A DNA stretch of 64,000 bases from Trichuris trichiura. Lineage: Eukaryota > Nematoda > Enoplea > Trichinellida > Trichuridae. The notes under the pieces were generated by a model. It searched no databases, had not been told where the DNA came from, and was given only the letters and a program-made list of their open reading frames with translations. The position numbers were made by a program, and so were the translations under genes. Within the stretch, counting starts at the first letter, position 1. Every line of letters begins with the position of its first letter. Location of the stretch: the NCBI GenBank assembly GCA_037903355.1, contig JBAJFE010000026.1, forward strand, positions 1 to 64,000. The letters run 5' to 3'. This document shows, piece by piece, positions 50,313 through 62,100 of this stretch.

Positions 50313-50819
50313 GCAACATTTTCAATTGACGAAAATACAGTAAGCAACAGTCGCAGCTTCTACACTTCCATGCATAATTAGAATGCTATGAATAGGCAAT
50401 ATGTTACTTAACGGTAGGTACAGATAAGGTTGAGAGAACAGCAACTTGGAACCTGCTGACATTAAAATTTTAAGAAACTCGTTCTTTCCCTAAAATAAAT
50501 GTGCTATCATTGATATTAGGCCAACAGTTGCATGCTAAAACTGAGCCGGATCATTTTTCAATAGGCCAAAGCCAGCTTACGTTTGCTGACAACAGTTTAC
50601 AAGATTTATACCACAAAAGCTGCAAAAGTACAGTTGCCTAAATTGGTGAATCACTTTTAGACTATAATACGCTTATTAAGTTAAAAAGTAGTAAGCTAAC
50701 GTACTACAGAGGCAGTGGTAAGACGTGAAATCTTCAATTATATATTAAAATGAAAAATGTTTTAGAGACGGCTACCTTAATAGGAAGAACAGCTTCGGGA
50801 TAGTCCCCAGAACATACGA

Positions 50820-52267
50820 TTAAAGTGGGTCGAAGGAGGCTGGCTCCTTGGACCGACTACTTGCGGCTAACAAGGCTTTCTTAACGTCTTCGCTTTGTAG
50901 CATAGTCATGTTCCAACTTGCCTGCAAAAAAAGGAATATCTGCAAGGAATCAAAATTGCGCTCAGGAATAGAATAAGCTGTATTCGGAAAGTAAGCTTCT
51001 AAGAGTTACAAAAGTCATTATCTACTTATTATTTTGCTGTTTCGCAAAAACAACGAACAGTGCCCTGGAAAAAATGAATTCATAGAATGAACTAGAATTC
51101 ATTTATTACTTTAAAAATATGATAGAAGCATTATTTATACGCAAAAGTTGAAATTAGCTGAGCAGTACTATGATCTTAGCTGCTTTCCGAAATTGGACAT
51201 TTCTTACGCATTCCTTAAAGCCAGGAGACGAAATGCAAATTTGAAAATTGTAGTTGTGAATAATACGCATCTCACCATTGATTGCAAGCTGACATCTACA
51301 GGATGGTCACGAGCATGGTTCAACTGCAGTTTGATTGTTTGGACGGCAACGGGACTTTGAATGCTTATGTTCTCCGCCAGATCTACGATGGCTTGCAGAG
51401 CTTCCTTTGAGGACGGAAGGATTCGGCTAACAAGCCCAAGCCGCAAGGCTTCTTCCGCCATTAACTGTTTGCCAGTAAAAGCGAATTCTCTCATCAGACT
51501 GTGATTACCAATCATTTTGGGAAGACGTTGCAAAATACCGACGTCTGCAGCAAAGCCTAACTGTACTTCCTAATAATGAAAGGTGCTTACGCTAGTTACT
51601 ATTAGAGTTAGTACAAACTGACCTTCATTTGAAAATAGGCGTCCGAAGAGCAGTAACGGACATCGGTAGAGCAAAGCAGGTTGAAGCCAGCTCCAATACA
51701 CGCGCCATGAACGGAGCAGAGGACTGGTTTGGGGCACTGCAATCACAAGATGGAATATAAGGGCAAAAGAAGCTTGAACTTTCAATGAAACCGCTAAACC
51801 ATATTGGAGTAAGATTTATCGATAAGTTTACCTTTTCAATGTTGGTAAATGCGGCTTGCAACTTCTCGATCAAAGCACGCAACTGGAATGCCTTCCGCGC
51901 GGTGTCCAACTTTTCGTTGTAAGCAATCGAGGACAGCTTGGCAAAGGAGTTGAAGTCAATTCCCGAACAAAATAAACGACCCATGCCGGAAAGCACAACG
52001 ACACGACAACTTGGATGAACTGCTAACTGTGAGAAACAGTCACCAATTTCTCTAAAATGAATAGATGAAGCGCATGAAAAACCATTCCGTTTCAATCCGA
52101 TGGACTTACTGCCATAAAGTTTCATTTATTGCGTTCAATTTTTCGGGCCGATTCAACTGTACATGTATGATGTTTGACCGTAGTTGGTTAACCAACAAAT
52201 GTTCAAAATGAGAAAGTCCGGCGATGGCTGAGCAAAATAATCGATACCCAATTCTTAAGGGCAGCAT
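50820..52267 (-). CDS. ech1: Delta3,5-delta2,4-dienoyl-CoA isomerase (ECH1), mitochondrial
   Basis: Five exons (52110-52267, 51832-52051, 51623-51736, 51276-51569, 50820-50921) total 888 nt, 295 residues. The enzyme shifts double bonds of dienoyl-CoA during beta-oxidation of unsaturated fatty acids. The crotonase core is clear: IHVQLNRPEKLNAINETLW, GRLFCSGIDF, SVHGACIGAGFNLLCSTDVRY, KEVQLGFAADVGILQRLPK, SPVAVQTIK. The catalytic glutamate and aspartate (E of KEVQLG, D of AADVG) are kept. The third active-site acidic position, in the family's GGGVDL, is Asn here (GAGFNL). The N terminus, MLPLRIGYRLFCSAIAG, is basic and hydrophobic like a mitochondrial presequence. The C terminus (SFDPL) lacks the peroxisomal SKL signal found in mammalian ECH1. 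It is transcribed away from POC1. Confidence 0.9.
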
Positions 52268-52574
52268 GTGCGCCAACAATGCTGAAATCAGCGGTGCAAT
52301 AAGACTAAACAATGTTTGAAGAGTACGATAGAAAAAACTACAGTACTTAAACAATCGACTGGTGAACTGCAAGCGACTTGATCCTAACAGAAAGAAAAAG
52401 TCGCGATCAGACAAAGCCTTTTAGGTACATTTAATGAGGTTAGCGATTAGGAATATTTTTAAGTCAATTCGGCAAGTCTCAGAAATTGGATGCAACGCAG
52501 GAGTTTTCAAAGAGAAGATAAAGGAAAATCAAGTACAAATCTATTATTTTGGAAGAAATATTCACCTTGCTAGG

Positions 52575-52697
52575 TTAGATACCAATTAGCTTGCCGCGTT
52601 GGTCTAAGCATAAGCCGCCACCGTTGAGGAGGTCGTTTTTAACCGCTATACTTAATTTTTTACTACAAGTGTGATGCAGTGCTTCTGCTACCGTAAT
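52575..52697 (-). other. Candidate terminal exon of an unidentified gene
   Basis: A strong acceptor (GGGCTTTTCCAG) on the minus strand opens a 41-codon frame ending in TAA. It encodes KNDLLNGGGLCLDQRGKLIG near the end. The pattern recalls the GNSGGPL...G.LIGI segment of trypsin/HtrA-like folds, but with glycine in place of the nucleophile serine. No upstream exon was found before POC1. It lies ~310 bp upstream of ECH1 on the same strand. It may be a relic or the tail of an unresolved gene. Confidence 0.25.
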
Positions 52698-53492
52698 CTG
52701 GAAAAGCCCGCAACTCTTTTGAGAGTGAGAGTTAGAAACTGCTAGCACGTGTAGAACAACGACAAACTGCTAATATTTTACGTAGACATTTTTTTCTATA
52801 TTTAAATTTTATGTAAAAAATAAGAAATAAGTAAAATGAGTCACGGAACAAAAAAAAGCGACTTTTAAAACGCAGACAGCCTTGCTCAATGAAAACGAGT
52901 CAGAAATTAGTCAAGCAGGCTCGTCGTCGCCTTTTCGCATTGCATACGGACAAAACAACAATCTTAAGAAAGCATAAAGCAAAGGAACGAGTTGGGTGCT
53001 TCGTATTGCTGATTTTTTAAAACGTTTAAGGTTAAATTAATTTATCCTCTAAGAATAACTGCAATAAATAACCGAAGCTACCGGGACAATTTGGACGAGT
53101 TCTTTTTCAGTTTGTTTTAAAATCAGTTGCAAATCAGAGTAAAATGTGATTTTGTCGTTTCCAGATTGGCTAAATACGCTTTCAAACAAACTTTACTCGC
53201 TGCAAAAATGTTTAAACACTATATGATTAACAGGCTCTATTTGATAACGTTTGAATTTTCAACGCTACCGTAACCCGTGGTGAAAGGAACGCTTGTTTTT
53301 AAGGTTGTCGTCCGGATTAACGAAAGCCCCGCGGATTGTGGTAACCCTTAAGCTGGTAAAAAGTTTGACAACTTATCGTTTGGTAAATGTAGCGAAGGTT
53401 GTTTACTTGACCGCGCTTGCGGCGGGAGTGTCCACGTTGCGTCCCCGTGTCTCGTTTCGTTAAGCTCTTGCACGTAGGGTTGTCTTCTTACA

Positions 53493-55278
53493 ATGAGCAA
53501 ATTTTATTCGGTACTTTTCAATTCTTTTTCGGCGATTTATATTTTCAATCCGTACCTGCAGGCCGATCCTAGTTTGGAAAATTACTTTATCGCTCACGCC
53601 GGTTCGGTCAACTCGCTCAGCTTCAGTCCAAACGGAAAGCAGTTGGGTAAGATGTGACTTTCTTCCTCGCATAACCTGTATGCGTCCTCTTTCTTAAGCT
53701 ACGGTGGGAAAGGATGGTTTGCTGAAGGTTTGGAACTTTAAACCGCACACTCGGTCGTACACGTACCCCGATCCGAAGGTAGCAATGGTTTTTTCCTTCC
53801 GCGCGCTTATTTAATATCTCTTACGCGTTAGGCCAATGTGAACTGCGTTCGCTTCTCCCCAAATGGCCTTTTATTGGCTTACTCAGCCAACTGCGACGTC
53901 ATATTCAGAACTCCAACTGTGTAAGTAGTGCCCACACTGGAGATACTATTTTGTTTATCTTGTTCTGTTTCAAGCAAGTCTGTATGTCGATCATTTCGTG
54001 CTCACCAAGCAACTGTTCAATGCTTGGATTTTTCTCTCAATGCCGAGTCGTTGGCAACAAGTTCCAATGACAAAACGGTCAAAGTATTTGTGCTTTTGAG
54101 TCTTCACTTTTCCGCATGTTTTGCCTTCAGGTATGGCGTATCAGCGACGATGTCGAGCAGTTCGCCTATTCGTTGAAGGGCCATCACAATTGGGTTCGTT
54201 GGGTGAGGTATTTAGCATTGTTTTTCCTTTGCTTTGCTACCTCCTTTGCTGTTTTTTGATTTTCGTCCGATGGACGCCTGCTTGCCTCCGCTTCGGACGA
54301 TTGCACCGTAAAAATATGGGATTCGAATAGCAAAACATGTATACACACGTTTCACGAAAGCCATAGCGCCGTGTTGTGCGTCGAATTCCATCCGCAGGGT
54401 TTCTACGTTGCCGCTTGCGGTGTAGACAAGCCAGTACATTTATGGGACTTGCGAATGCTTCGCTTGATACAAGTTTACAACGGTAGAGCAATGGACTTCC
54501 GACCAAATTCTTTTCACCGCTTTATCCTTACTAAGAACACACGGATGCCGTGACAGCAGCCGACTTTCATCCGTCTGGTTTTTTCTTGAGTACCTGCTCC
54601 ATGGACAACACTGTCAAGTTGTACGATTTAACCACTGGTCGAGTGTTATACACGTTGCATGGCCACAGTGTAGGGTTGTCAAGCTAATATTTAGTTTTTA
54701 CCAGATTTACCACTATTTACAGACTGGCGTAACTTGTGGCCAATTTAGCAAGCAAGGTGATCACCTTTGTAGCGGTGACATGAAAGGGAAAGTGCTATTA
54801 TGGAGAACTAACTTAGTACCTAATGAAACGGGTGTCGCCTCTCCAGCGGAATTACCACTGGCCGACCGTCTATGCTTTAACACGCCCTTGATAAAGGTTT
54901 ACTGTACTCTTTACGGTAATTTTTTCTTACTTATCCGTTTAGTCCGGAGCTTGGACGGAATTGCATCCATTGCCCAGCAGCCCAACTAAGTTAAACGCAG
55001 TTCACGACGAGCAAAGCCCGCGAGTTGATCTAACTTACGCGGTAAACGAGAAGTCGCAATCTCGTTGTCCTTGCGTTCACAGAAGTGCCACGCCGCAACC
55101 GACGGACGAAATTCGCGAAACCTTAACCGACATAACGCAACAACTTACTTTGCTAACTGAAACGGTATCCCTTTTGGAGAAGCGGCTAAGTCGGGCGGAG
55201 AAACGGATCCAAGACGTCGTAGAACGGGGTAAATCTTCGGCATCATTGCAAAATGTGAAGTCCAATCCGCCTGCTTGA
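53493..55278 (+). CDS. poc1: POC1 centriolar WD40 protein
   Basis: Ten exons (53493-53510, 53562-53646, 53699-53778, 53832-53920, 53975-54083, 54131-54207, 54259-54482, 54536-54669, 54723-54896, 54943-55278) give 1326 nt, 441 residues. Seven WD40 repeats follow one another from about residue 7 to 290, e.g. SLSFSPNGKQLATVGKDG, LDFSLNAESLATSSNDKTVK, FSSDGRLLASASDDCTVKIW and FHPSGFFLSTCSMDNTVKLY. After a linker comes the C-terminal coiled coil typical of POC1 (TLTDITQQLTLLTETVSLLE...). POC1 stabilises centriole and basal-body triplets. The start ADPSLENYF... aligns with the family's EDPSLERHF.... The intron before exon 7 ends in TG instead of AG, yet length and frame fit the family exactly there. 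Confidence 0.88.
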
Positions 55279-55453
55279 TTTTACACATCGTCACTATAGT
55301 GTGCTTTTTGTAAGCGTTCTCAACCTGTTGGTTCACAACCGGTTATGGAGGAATCGCTTTGTTCTCAACTCTTCCGTCCCATTGGTAGCGTAGCCGCAGA
55401 ATAGCGTAGGCGGTTTGTTTTGTCGCGAAAATAACTACTCGTTATAAATAGAC

Positions 55454-55459
55454 AATAAA
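55454..55459 (+). promoter_or_regulatory. Poly(A) signal AATAAA
   Basis: AATAAA about 175 bases after the POC1 stop codon; the only good candidate before the next gene. Confidence 0.5.
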
Positions 55460-56566
55460 AAATGGCACGAAGTAGTTCACCGTCCTTATTCGGAAAAAAA
55501 CTTGAAAAAAGAAAATGTCTGTTTTGGCGGCGCCAATTTTGGTCTTATGCTCGCGTGAGTAGTTCGTCTGTGCTGCATTACTTTTGAGTGAAAACTGAAT
55601 TGAAAAAGACTAAGTTAAGACCGCTTTGAGCAAAACGAGTAGCCTCAGTCGGCGGCATTTAAATCGGTTAAATAGTGATTATTTTTTGAAGTCATTTATC
55701 TCGAGTATTCTTAATGCAAGCACGCTAAAACAATTAAAGTACCTGTAAATCATTCAACGATACTCATGCAAGTAAGTATTTTCAAGTTCGTTTTAAATTC
55801 AAAAATCTGGCGCTTCTATGCTCTGAATATTTATGCTAAGCATTACGGTTATTCTCTATCCTGATTATAATGAATGAGAAGAGCTTTTGCTGGAAATATA
55901 CGCGTTCAAACCAAAATAACCGAGATTGACATGAGATCATCGTTGCTTCTGATTTAAAACGGTTAAACCTACAGTAAACGTTACAAATTTCGTCAACTTA
56001 CTTGCAAAAAGAGACCACGCAAATCTGTACGACCTTGTCGGTCACTCGCCCCAACGTCATACTGTAAGTCTGCCGAGCCTCCTGTTCTGCCCTTTGTTAA
56101 GGCTGAGCCTAAACATAAAAATTACAGTCTTGCTTAGCCGTAGGTAAAGGCAGAAAAAAGTGGCCGGATGGTTCCCAGAAAGGAATCAACATTTCTCAAA
56201 CCGTGGAGCGCATAGCCTACAAAATATCTTCAATATGTGTGTCTCAAAAACCAGAAAAGTTAATACGTAACAGAAATGTGCTTTAACCCTAAGATTAGGA
56301 GTTTTACTGCCAAGCGAGAAAGCTTGGTTTCTGATTAGCCAAAAAAACTAAACATGTTGATCAACGTGTTTCGTTAGAAGCAGCTTAATGGGAAGAAAAA
56401 AATAGAGTTGGTTTGACTTGCCGAAAACACGCCTATTTAAAACTCAAAATGTGAGCTTTTGAAAATAATTACGGTAAGTTAAGTGTTCAACGATTGATAG
56501 GCTACAATGCATACTGTACTAAACTGGCTTCAACGATTCAATTGAAAGCTGTTTCAGCGTTGGGCT
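55460..56566 (+). other. Intergenic stretch upstream of COG1
   Basis: About 1.1 kb with no gene seen. Just before the COG1 start codon there is a CTGTTTCAG acceptor-like site at about 56548-56556, which could serve a 5' UTR intron or trans-splicing. Confidence 0.4.
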
Positions 56567-59011
56567 ATGCAGGCTGACGAGTCGGAAAATGAAGCGTCCT
56601 TACCTGCAGAAGTGGATGTTCATTGTAAGGTTTCTTTTTCGGACGATCTCTTCGTCAAGCACTCGGTGGAGCACGTACGCGAAGTTGAAAAGGAGATCCG
56701 TCACAACACCGAATTGAAGAGGGAAGAGCTTCGTCTTATGGTGGGTCGTCGTTATCGGGACATAATCGAGGCTGCCGATGATTTGCATACGATGCATAAT
56801 ATTGCAGAGGACGCACTAGGGCAGTTGCAGGCTTTGCGATCGGGCATATCCCGACTGCAACAGTATCCCGTCATACCAAAGGTTTCCCTTCCGTTGGGTG
56901 CTCAACTAAGGTCCAATGTATTGGCGACTTTTTTAGCAGACTTGTGCGACATGTTTAGCGCCCTTTCCGTTCAGGCCGATTGGGCAACCTTAGGCTGGCT
57001 GTTTTCGCTAGCGGTCTACGTGGACTCTGCGCTTATTGAGTTTCACGGCGAAACACCAAATATGGTTCGTACAATTTGGAGGGACGTTTACGCTAGCCGC
57101 TGTAAGCTTACGGAAAAGTGCGAGCAAGCCTTTTCGCCTCGTTTGGACGCCGACGAAGTGTGCCAAATGCTTTGCTGCCTGATGCTTATGGAAAAGAGAC
57201 CTTTGGACCAATTGCCTTCAATGTTCTACAGTTGGTGTTTCAAAATTTTCAAAGGCGCCTTACTTTCAACCGACCTTTCCTTTACCGAGCAAATAGGCGA
57301 ATGCGTAACCACTTGGTTCAGGACGATCATGCTTGCTCACGAGATTTTTTATACGGACCTCAATCGTGTTAGTCTTCTTGTAAGCACCTTGAACTCGTTT
57401 CATACGTGCAAACCGGCGGAGATTGACCAGTATATTGCTGTTCAGAGGCGTGCTCACAGGCAATGCTTAGAAGAGCTACTCGCTTCGTTTCGTCCTGTCG
57501 ATTCTGTCAGCCCTTCCGATGCTTTAATAGCCGATGCATTGCATCGAGAAACGGCCGCTTTTTTGACAAAGTCCCTTGACGCCTACAAGGAGGATGTTGG
57601 AAAAACGTTGCAAAGTTTGAACGATCTCAAGTCTCTTGTTGAACGTAGGGAAAGTATTCAAAACGCTTTGGCTTGCGTGGCCACCAATCCAAAATGGACA
57701 AAAGCATGCGAAGAGCTCTTTGGCAGCGACAAGGAGCGCGTAATGTCCATTTTTTATATGCCCATTTCTCAACGTGCCGAACAAGTAGTGAAAGCCATTG
57801 TGCAGCGAGTTTTTGAAGCTGCTTCGGACTTCGACAGCATCCCGAATGATCTGGACTGTCTGCAAGCAACCTGGGCTGCTTCGAATGACCAGTCCGAGCT
57901 GCACATTGCCCAAAGGCTACTTTCCATGCCAGCCGAAGTTTTGGAAAAATGTCAATTCGTCGATGGAGAGTACAAGACAATGTTGGACGCTTTGGATGCC
58001 TTCTGTACTGCCTACGAGTCTTCTTCTCAACTTCTCCAGGAACCATTGGTCACCGCTACAGTAGCTGCCGTGCAGCAGTTTGCGGAAAGGTGTCAACATG
58101 TGGGCTCCCAACGCGGTAACGTAACGGCGGCCGTCCATTGCGCTAAATTTTGTCAAGGTCTCTTGATTTGTTGTGACCATTTCAAATCGGCCTTCTTCGT
58201 TCGCAGCAAGCATACTTCCGCTTGGCATAAAATAACGACCGTGTTGAACCAACTAAGCGAACACAAATACTCGGAATGGATATTGGCTGTCGCTGCTGAC
58301 GTTGGCTTGGAAGTGAAGGAAAATTTACATACGCATTGCGACGTCCGAACACAAATGGAAAACTTGCTCAGGTACGAATCGGTAACAATTGAAGATGACC
58401 AAGGCGTGAAGAATTCGAGTTCGAAAATGCTCATTCCTTGTAGTTTGTCCAGGTGGGCGTTTCGTCTGTTGCATCATATATCCCGAATAGGTGCAGCCGT
58501 TGGAATTCACAGTGTGCCACGACATCTAGTCAAGCAATTGACCCATACAGCCATTAACAGTGTCGTCGAAGCGATGGATGTTTTGCTCGAAAGTGAAGAT
58601 AAACCTAGTCAACTATTGGTAGTACAACTTTTGTTCGATTTGCAAGTACTAACGACGCTTCTATTGGATGACCAATCGACGACGATGAAGAAACGTTGTC
58701 GCCAAACGATCTCAACGCTCAAAGGTCGCGTGGATGCTTTTGATTTGGAATTGATGACGCCACGACTGAAAGCTAACGTTAAACAGCAAACATTACGATT
58801 AGTCACCCTATTCGACGCTATAGTAGCCGATGGGAAATACGTAACGCGACAGCTGAACGGGACCAAATACCAACCAGACGACCAAAGCCAAATGTTAATG
58901 TTGAATAGCCAAGGTTGCCGCTTTGCCAAGTTGCCCATTTGCGACGACTGGAAAATGACCATTGTTGCTGGAAATAAGGAAGGTGAAACGAACAGTCCGG
59001 ATTTCCATTAA
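56567..59011 (+). CDS. cog1: Conserved oligomeric Golgi complex subunit 1 (COG1)
   Basis: A single uninterrupted frame of 814 residues. The N-terminal region matches COG1: VREVEKEIRHNTELKREELR followed by LMVGRRYRDIIEAADDLHTM, a coiled coil with the hallmark YRDLIEAAD-type segment. The remainder is helical and rich in leucine, cysteine and glutamine, consistent with a CATCHR-type rod, and is more diverged. COG1 is in lobe A of the octameric COG tether, which captures vesicles for retrograde traffic within the Golgi and so maintains glycosyltransferases. It is shorter than human COG1 (about 980 residues). It lacks introns although flanking genes have many. Its stop is only 92 bp from the stop of the convergent coiled-coil gene. 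Confidence 0.85.
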   Translation: MQADESENEASLPAEVDVHCKVSFSDDLFVKHSVEHVREVEKEIRHNTELKREELRLMVGRRYRDIIEAADDLHTMHNIAEDALGQLQALRSGISRLQQYPVIPKVSLPLGAQLRSNVLATFLADLCDMFSALSVQADWATLGWLFSLAVYVDSALIEFHGETPNMVRTIWRDVYASRCKLTEKCEQAFSPRLDADEVCQMLCCLMLMEKRPLDQLPSMFYSWCFKIFKGALLSTDLSFTEQIGECVTTWFRTIMLAHEIFYTDLNRVSLLVSTLNSFHTCKPAEIDQYIAVQRRAHRQCLEELLASFRPVDSVSPSDALIADALHRETAAFLTKSLDAYKEDVGKTLQSLNDLKSLVERRESIQNALACVATNPKWTKACEELFGSDKERVMSIFYMPISQRAEQVVKAIVQRVFEAASDFDSIPNDLDCLQATWAASNDQSELHIAQRLLSMPAEVLEKCQFVDGEYKTMLDALDAFCTAYESSSQLLQEPLVTATVAAVQQFAERCQHVGSQRGNVTAAVHCAKFCQGLLICCDHFKSAFFVRSKHTSAWHKITTVLNQLSEHKYSEWILAVAADVGLEVKENLHTHCDVRTQMENLLRYESVTIEDDQGVKNSSSKMLIPCSLSRWAFRLLHHISRIGAAVGIHSVPRHLVKQLTHTAINSVVEAMDVLLESEDKPSQLLVVQLLFDLQVLTTLLLDDQSTTMKKRCRQTISTLKGRVDAFDLELMTPRLKANVKQQTLRLVTLFDAIVADGKYVTRQLNGTKYQPDDQSQMLMLNSQGCRFAKLPICDDWKMTIVAGNKEGETNSPDFH

Positions 59012-59023
59012 AATAATATTTTT

Positions 59024-59029
59024 TTTATT
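59024..59029 (-). promoter_or_regulatory. Poly(A) signal AATAAA for the tail-anchored coiled-coil gene
   Basis: On the minus strand, AATAAA lies 75 bases after the stop at 59104. The site is only 13 bases past the COG1 stop, so the convergent transcripts must share or overlap their 3' ends. Confidence 0.6.
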
Positions 59030-59103
59030 TTGTCAAATTTTACAAGTCGTCCGTTCATTAATGGAAGTAAGAGAAGCGTCTAAGCTGCTGCTGCTGCTGC
59101 TCG

Positions 59104-62100
59104 TCACGGCTCGGAGGCAGATGGGGAAACTTCCAACGTATTTGGTCTCAAGTCCGTGGGACCGTCGCTGGTCAGCGTCACTGCGACCAACCACGGATAG
59201 AAAGCAACCGCTAACGCGAATAGAATTACCAGCAAGGGCACCAAAGCCATCAAGGACACCTGAAAAGATAACGAGACAACAAGTGATGACGACTGAAAAA
59301 TTCAAATTCAAATTACTGTAGGGCTTACAGGTTCAACATTTTTGTAACAATCTTCCAAGGGAGACGTGATGAGGTTGTAATCGCACAGTTTGTCTTTTAA
59401 AGAGGAATTTTCAGCTTCGACCAGACGTTTAGCGGCTCGAAGCTTTTTTAGCTCGTCGGCAGCTTTGCCGAGCTACAAAGAGAAAGAAAGAATTGTTGAA
59501 AGTGTCAACGTAATAACCGGTTGTTGCCTACCTGAACTTCCAGTGGTTCATCGCTTTGGCAAACGAGTCCGTTAGGAGAAAACGACGATTCTCGCTGACG
59601 TTCCTCCAACGCTTTCTTTTCCATTTCCAAATTATGGTACGAACGTTTTAGCGAGTTGTACTGGGATAAAAGAAGAGCGTTCTCCTTGCGAGTGCTATGG
59701 ACAGAAAAAAATTTGAATATTACGAACTTGGAATGCGCTGTGCATTCCATTCGCTGTCGTTCTCTCACCTTTTGATGTCTTTTTCTATGGCAGCGATTCT
59801 CTGGCGAAGAGTGCAGCATTCCTGCTTGAAAGAAGCAAACTCGGCTGCAAAAAAACAAAACTTTATGCAATGAAAGCGATCATACGCAAATGAACCTTGA
59901 TTACGAGCCGCCTGTCGATGATATATTGAGCTCGTCGGTTCGGTCGACGGCAACACTTCCTCTTCCGTTTGTTCGTCTATGTCCAGCCCGTGATCAACGT
60001 CATCATTAGCTTGAAAAGAAGATTATTACACTACTAAGGACAATGCTAAACAAAAGTTTCTAATACCTGTTGTTCCGTAGCCGTTGGTCTGCACCAATGA
60101 CGCTTCCAACATATCTGAAAAATGGAAAAGTTGACATTAACATATCGCTTTAAAAAGCTGTCTCCCGAAATGGCCCCATCAAAGCTTAACTGTACAGCGC
60201 CATTATAAAACAATGTTCCGACGAAGGAACAACTCGTAAGAACAAAAGAAGTTTGACTTTCCTTCAACAGCCGTCGACTTAACTGTGATCAAAGCTACTT
60301 TCAAAATCGACGAGATAATACTGGCTGAGACGAAATGAAATTTGAAATAGACACAATTTCCAGAATGAAATAGATTTCAATAATGTATTCAATAGAAGAG
60401 AAGTTAAAAAGTCCTCACTCGCTGATTTTGTGTACAAAACAGCAACGAGCAATTGATATTACGTCAGAACTCGCTTTCGTCGCGCTTTGGTTTCGCAATG
60501 GCAAGCTAACGGGCGCCGTAAACAGGAAAGCCTCCAATCAGTTTCCTCCTTTCGATCAATAAATACACATCCGTAAACGTTTTTGTTAAACTTCACATTT
60601 ATCGCAGCTATCTCTCTATTCTGGATTCTTCAAATGCCTGAACCTTTACTCTGTTCGAGGCGGGTATACTACTGCGATCAATTGGAGCCCAAATATCCCG
60701 TTCAACTAACTCGTGAAAGATCAGCCATCCAGCTGTTGATGTGAAAATTTTAAAAAATGCGGCCGATAAAAATCGATCTTCTCTAATCGGCTGCCTTTCG
60801 GACAAACATGCGTTAGCGCCATCTACCAAGAAAACTTAACCACTGCATCGGATAACGACCGTACGATTCTTGCGACCTTACTGGCATATGTGTCAGCAAA
60901 AGCCTATTTTTAGCATAGATTAGAATTTAGCGCTTACAGTCGCTTGAAGTTCATCCCTGCAGGTATTGTTCAAAATGTTAGCATTCAACCTTCATCTTCG
61001 CCTTACGTAACACCATTAAGAACGACATTTCCGGAATGTGCATCAACGTTACGAGCTTACCGTGTATGTCGGTGAGTTCTTTTTTAAGTAGATGATTGCC
61101 GTTGTCGTCAATGTCAGCCACTTTGTCTGCAAATAAACCATAGACGATGAAAGAGGAACCCAAGAGCGTAAGGTTGCGGCAGAAAAGGTATTACCTTTCA
61201 ATTCGCGCAGCAGAGTGCCAACAGGTCGACCGTCGCTTATAGTTTTCTTCAACGACGCGCCGTTATTCGAATGATTCGCTAGGAGAGCACAATGAGAAAG
61301 GAAATAACGCTTCTATATGAATACTTCTAATCGATTTGTCTTGAATGCTATCCAAACAAAGCGTATCATCGGCGGGTTCGGAAAACGTGACTTTCATTTG
61401 GCCACAACTGTCGCATAAGTAAGACGAGAAGCCATTCTCCAAACAGCTGCTGCCGTCCGCGATGGGAGAATACATGCCATCCTCGTCTTCCGTACCATTT
61501 GGACAAGTGGTCAGCACGGGAGACTTGAAGTGTTGCTCAAGTTGACGAACTTGTTCTAAAACTTGAACAAATTCAAAAGCAATCACCCGACTCTGAGAAA
61601 GCGAACCTTTCAGGAAAAGAACAAGCTCTTCGTTCTTAAATTTCTGATAGACAACCTCTTCGAACCGCCCTAACAAAACAATCAAGTTATTCTTCCACCC
61701 AGCATCGGTTCAATTACTAACTCAGTATGTCTCTAACGGACTGTTCGACAAGCGCGTTCAACTGCCTATCGGAGATGTTCAAACGGTCTACAAAGTCACA
61801 TCAACGCGCGTTACTTTTTTTAAAGCATAAAAAAGAAAAGATTGATCACCTCCGAGGGACTTCACCTGAGCGACTCGACCTTGCAGATCCTCATTTGCCT
61901 TGTCAAGCTCTTCTGCAAAAAAAAGCATAACAATTTCTAACGTGGAACCCATTTGAAAGAAAAAAAAACAGTTGAACCTTGCAAACGAAGAATCAGCTGT
62001 CTGCTCTCCTCCGCCTTCCTTGTGTAATCGTCAATTTGCTGCTTTCTCTTGTCCAACTCTTCCTCCGTCTCGGCCAAGCGGCGCAGCAGGACAGTTTGCG

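Noticed and set aside
53511..53561. Reading POC1 exon 1 straight through into exon 2 without an intron
   Set aside because: The 51 nt are open but T-rich with GT..CAG ends. Removing them brings the N terminus into register with POC1 proteins.
59085..59103. Serine-rich extension encoded by the CTG run
   Set aside because: It is beyond the TGA stop of the tail-anchored gene and is 3' UTR.
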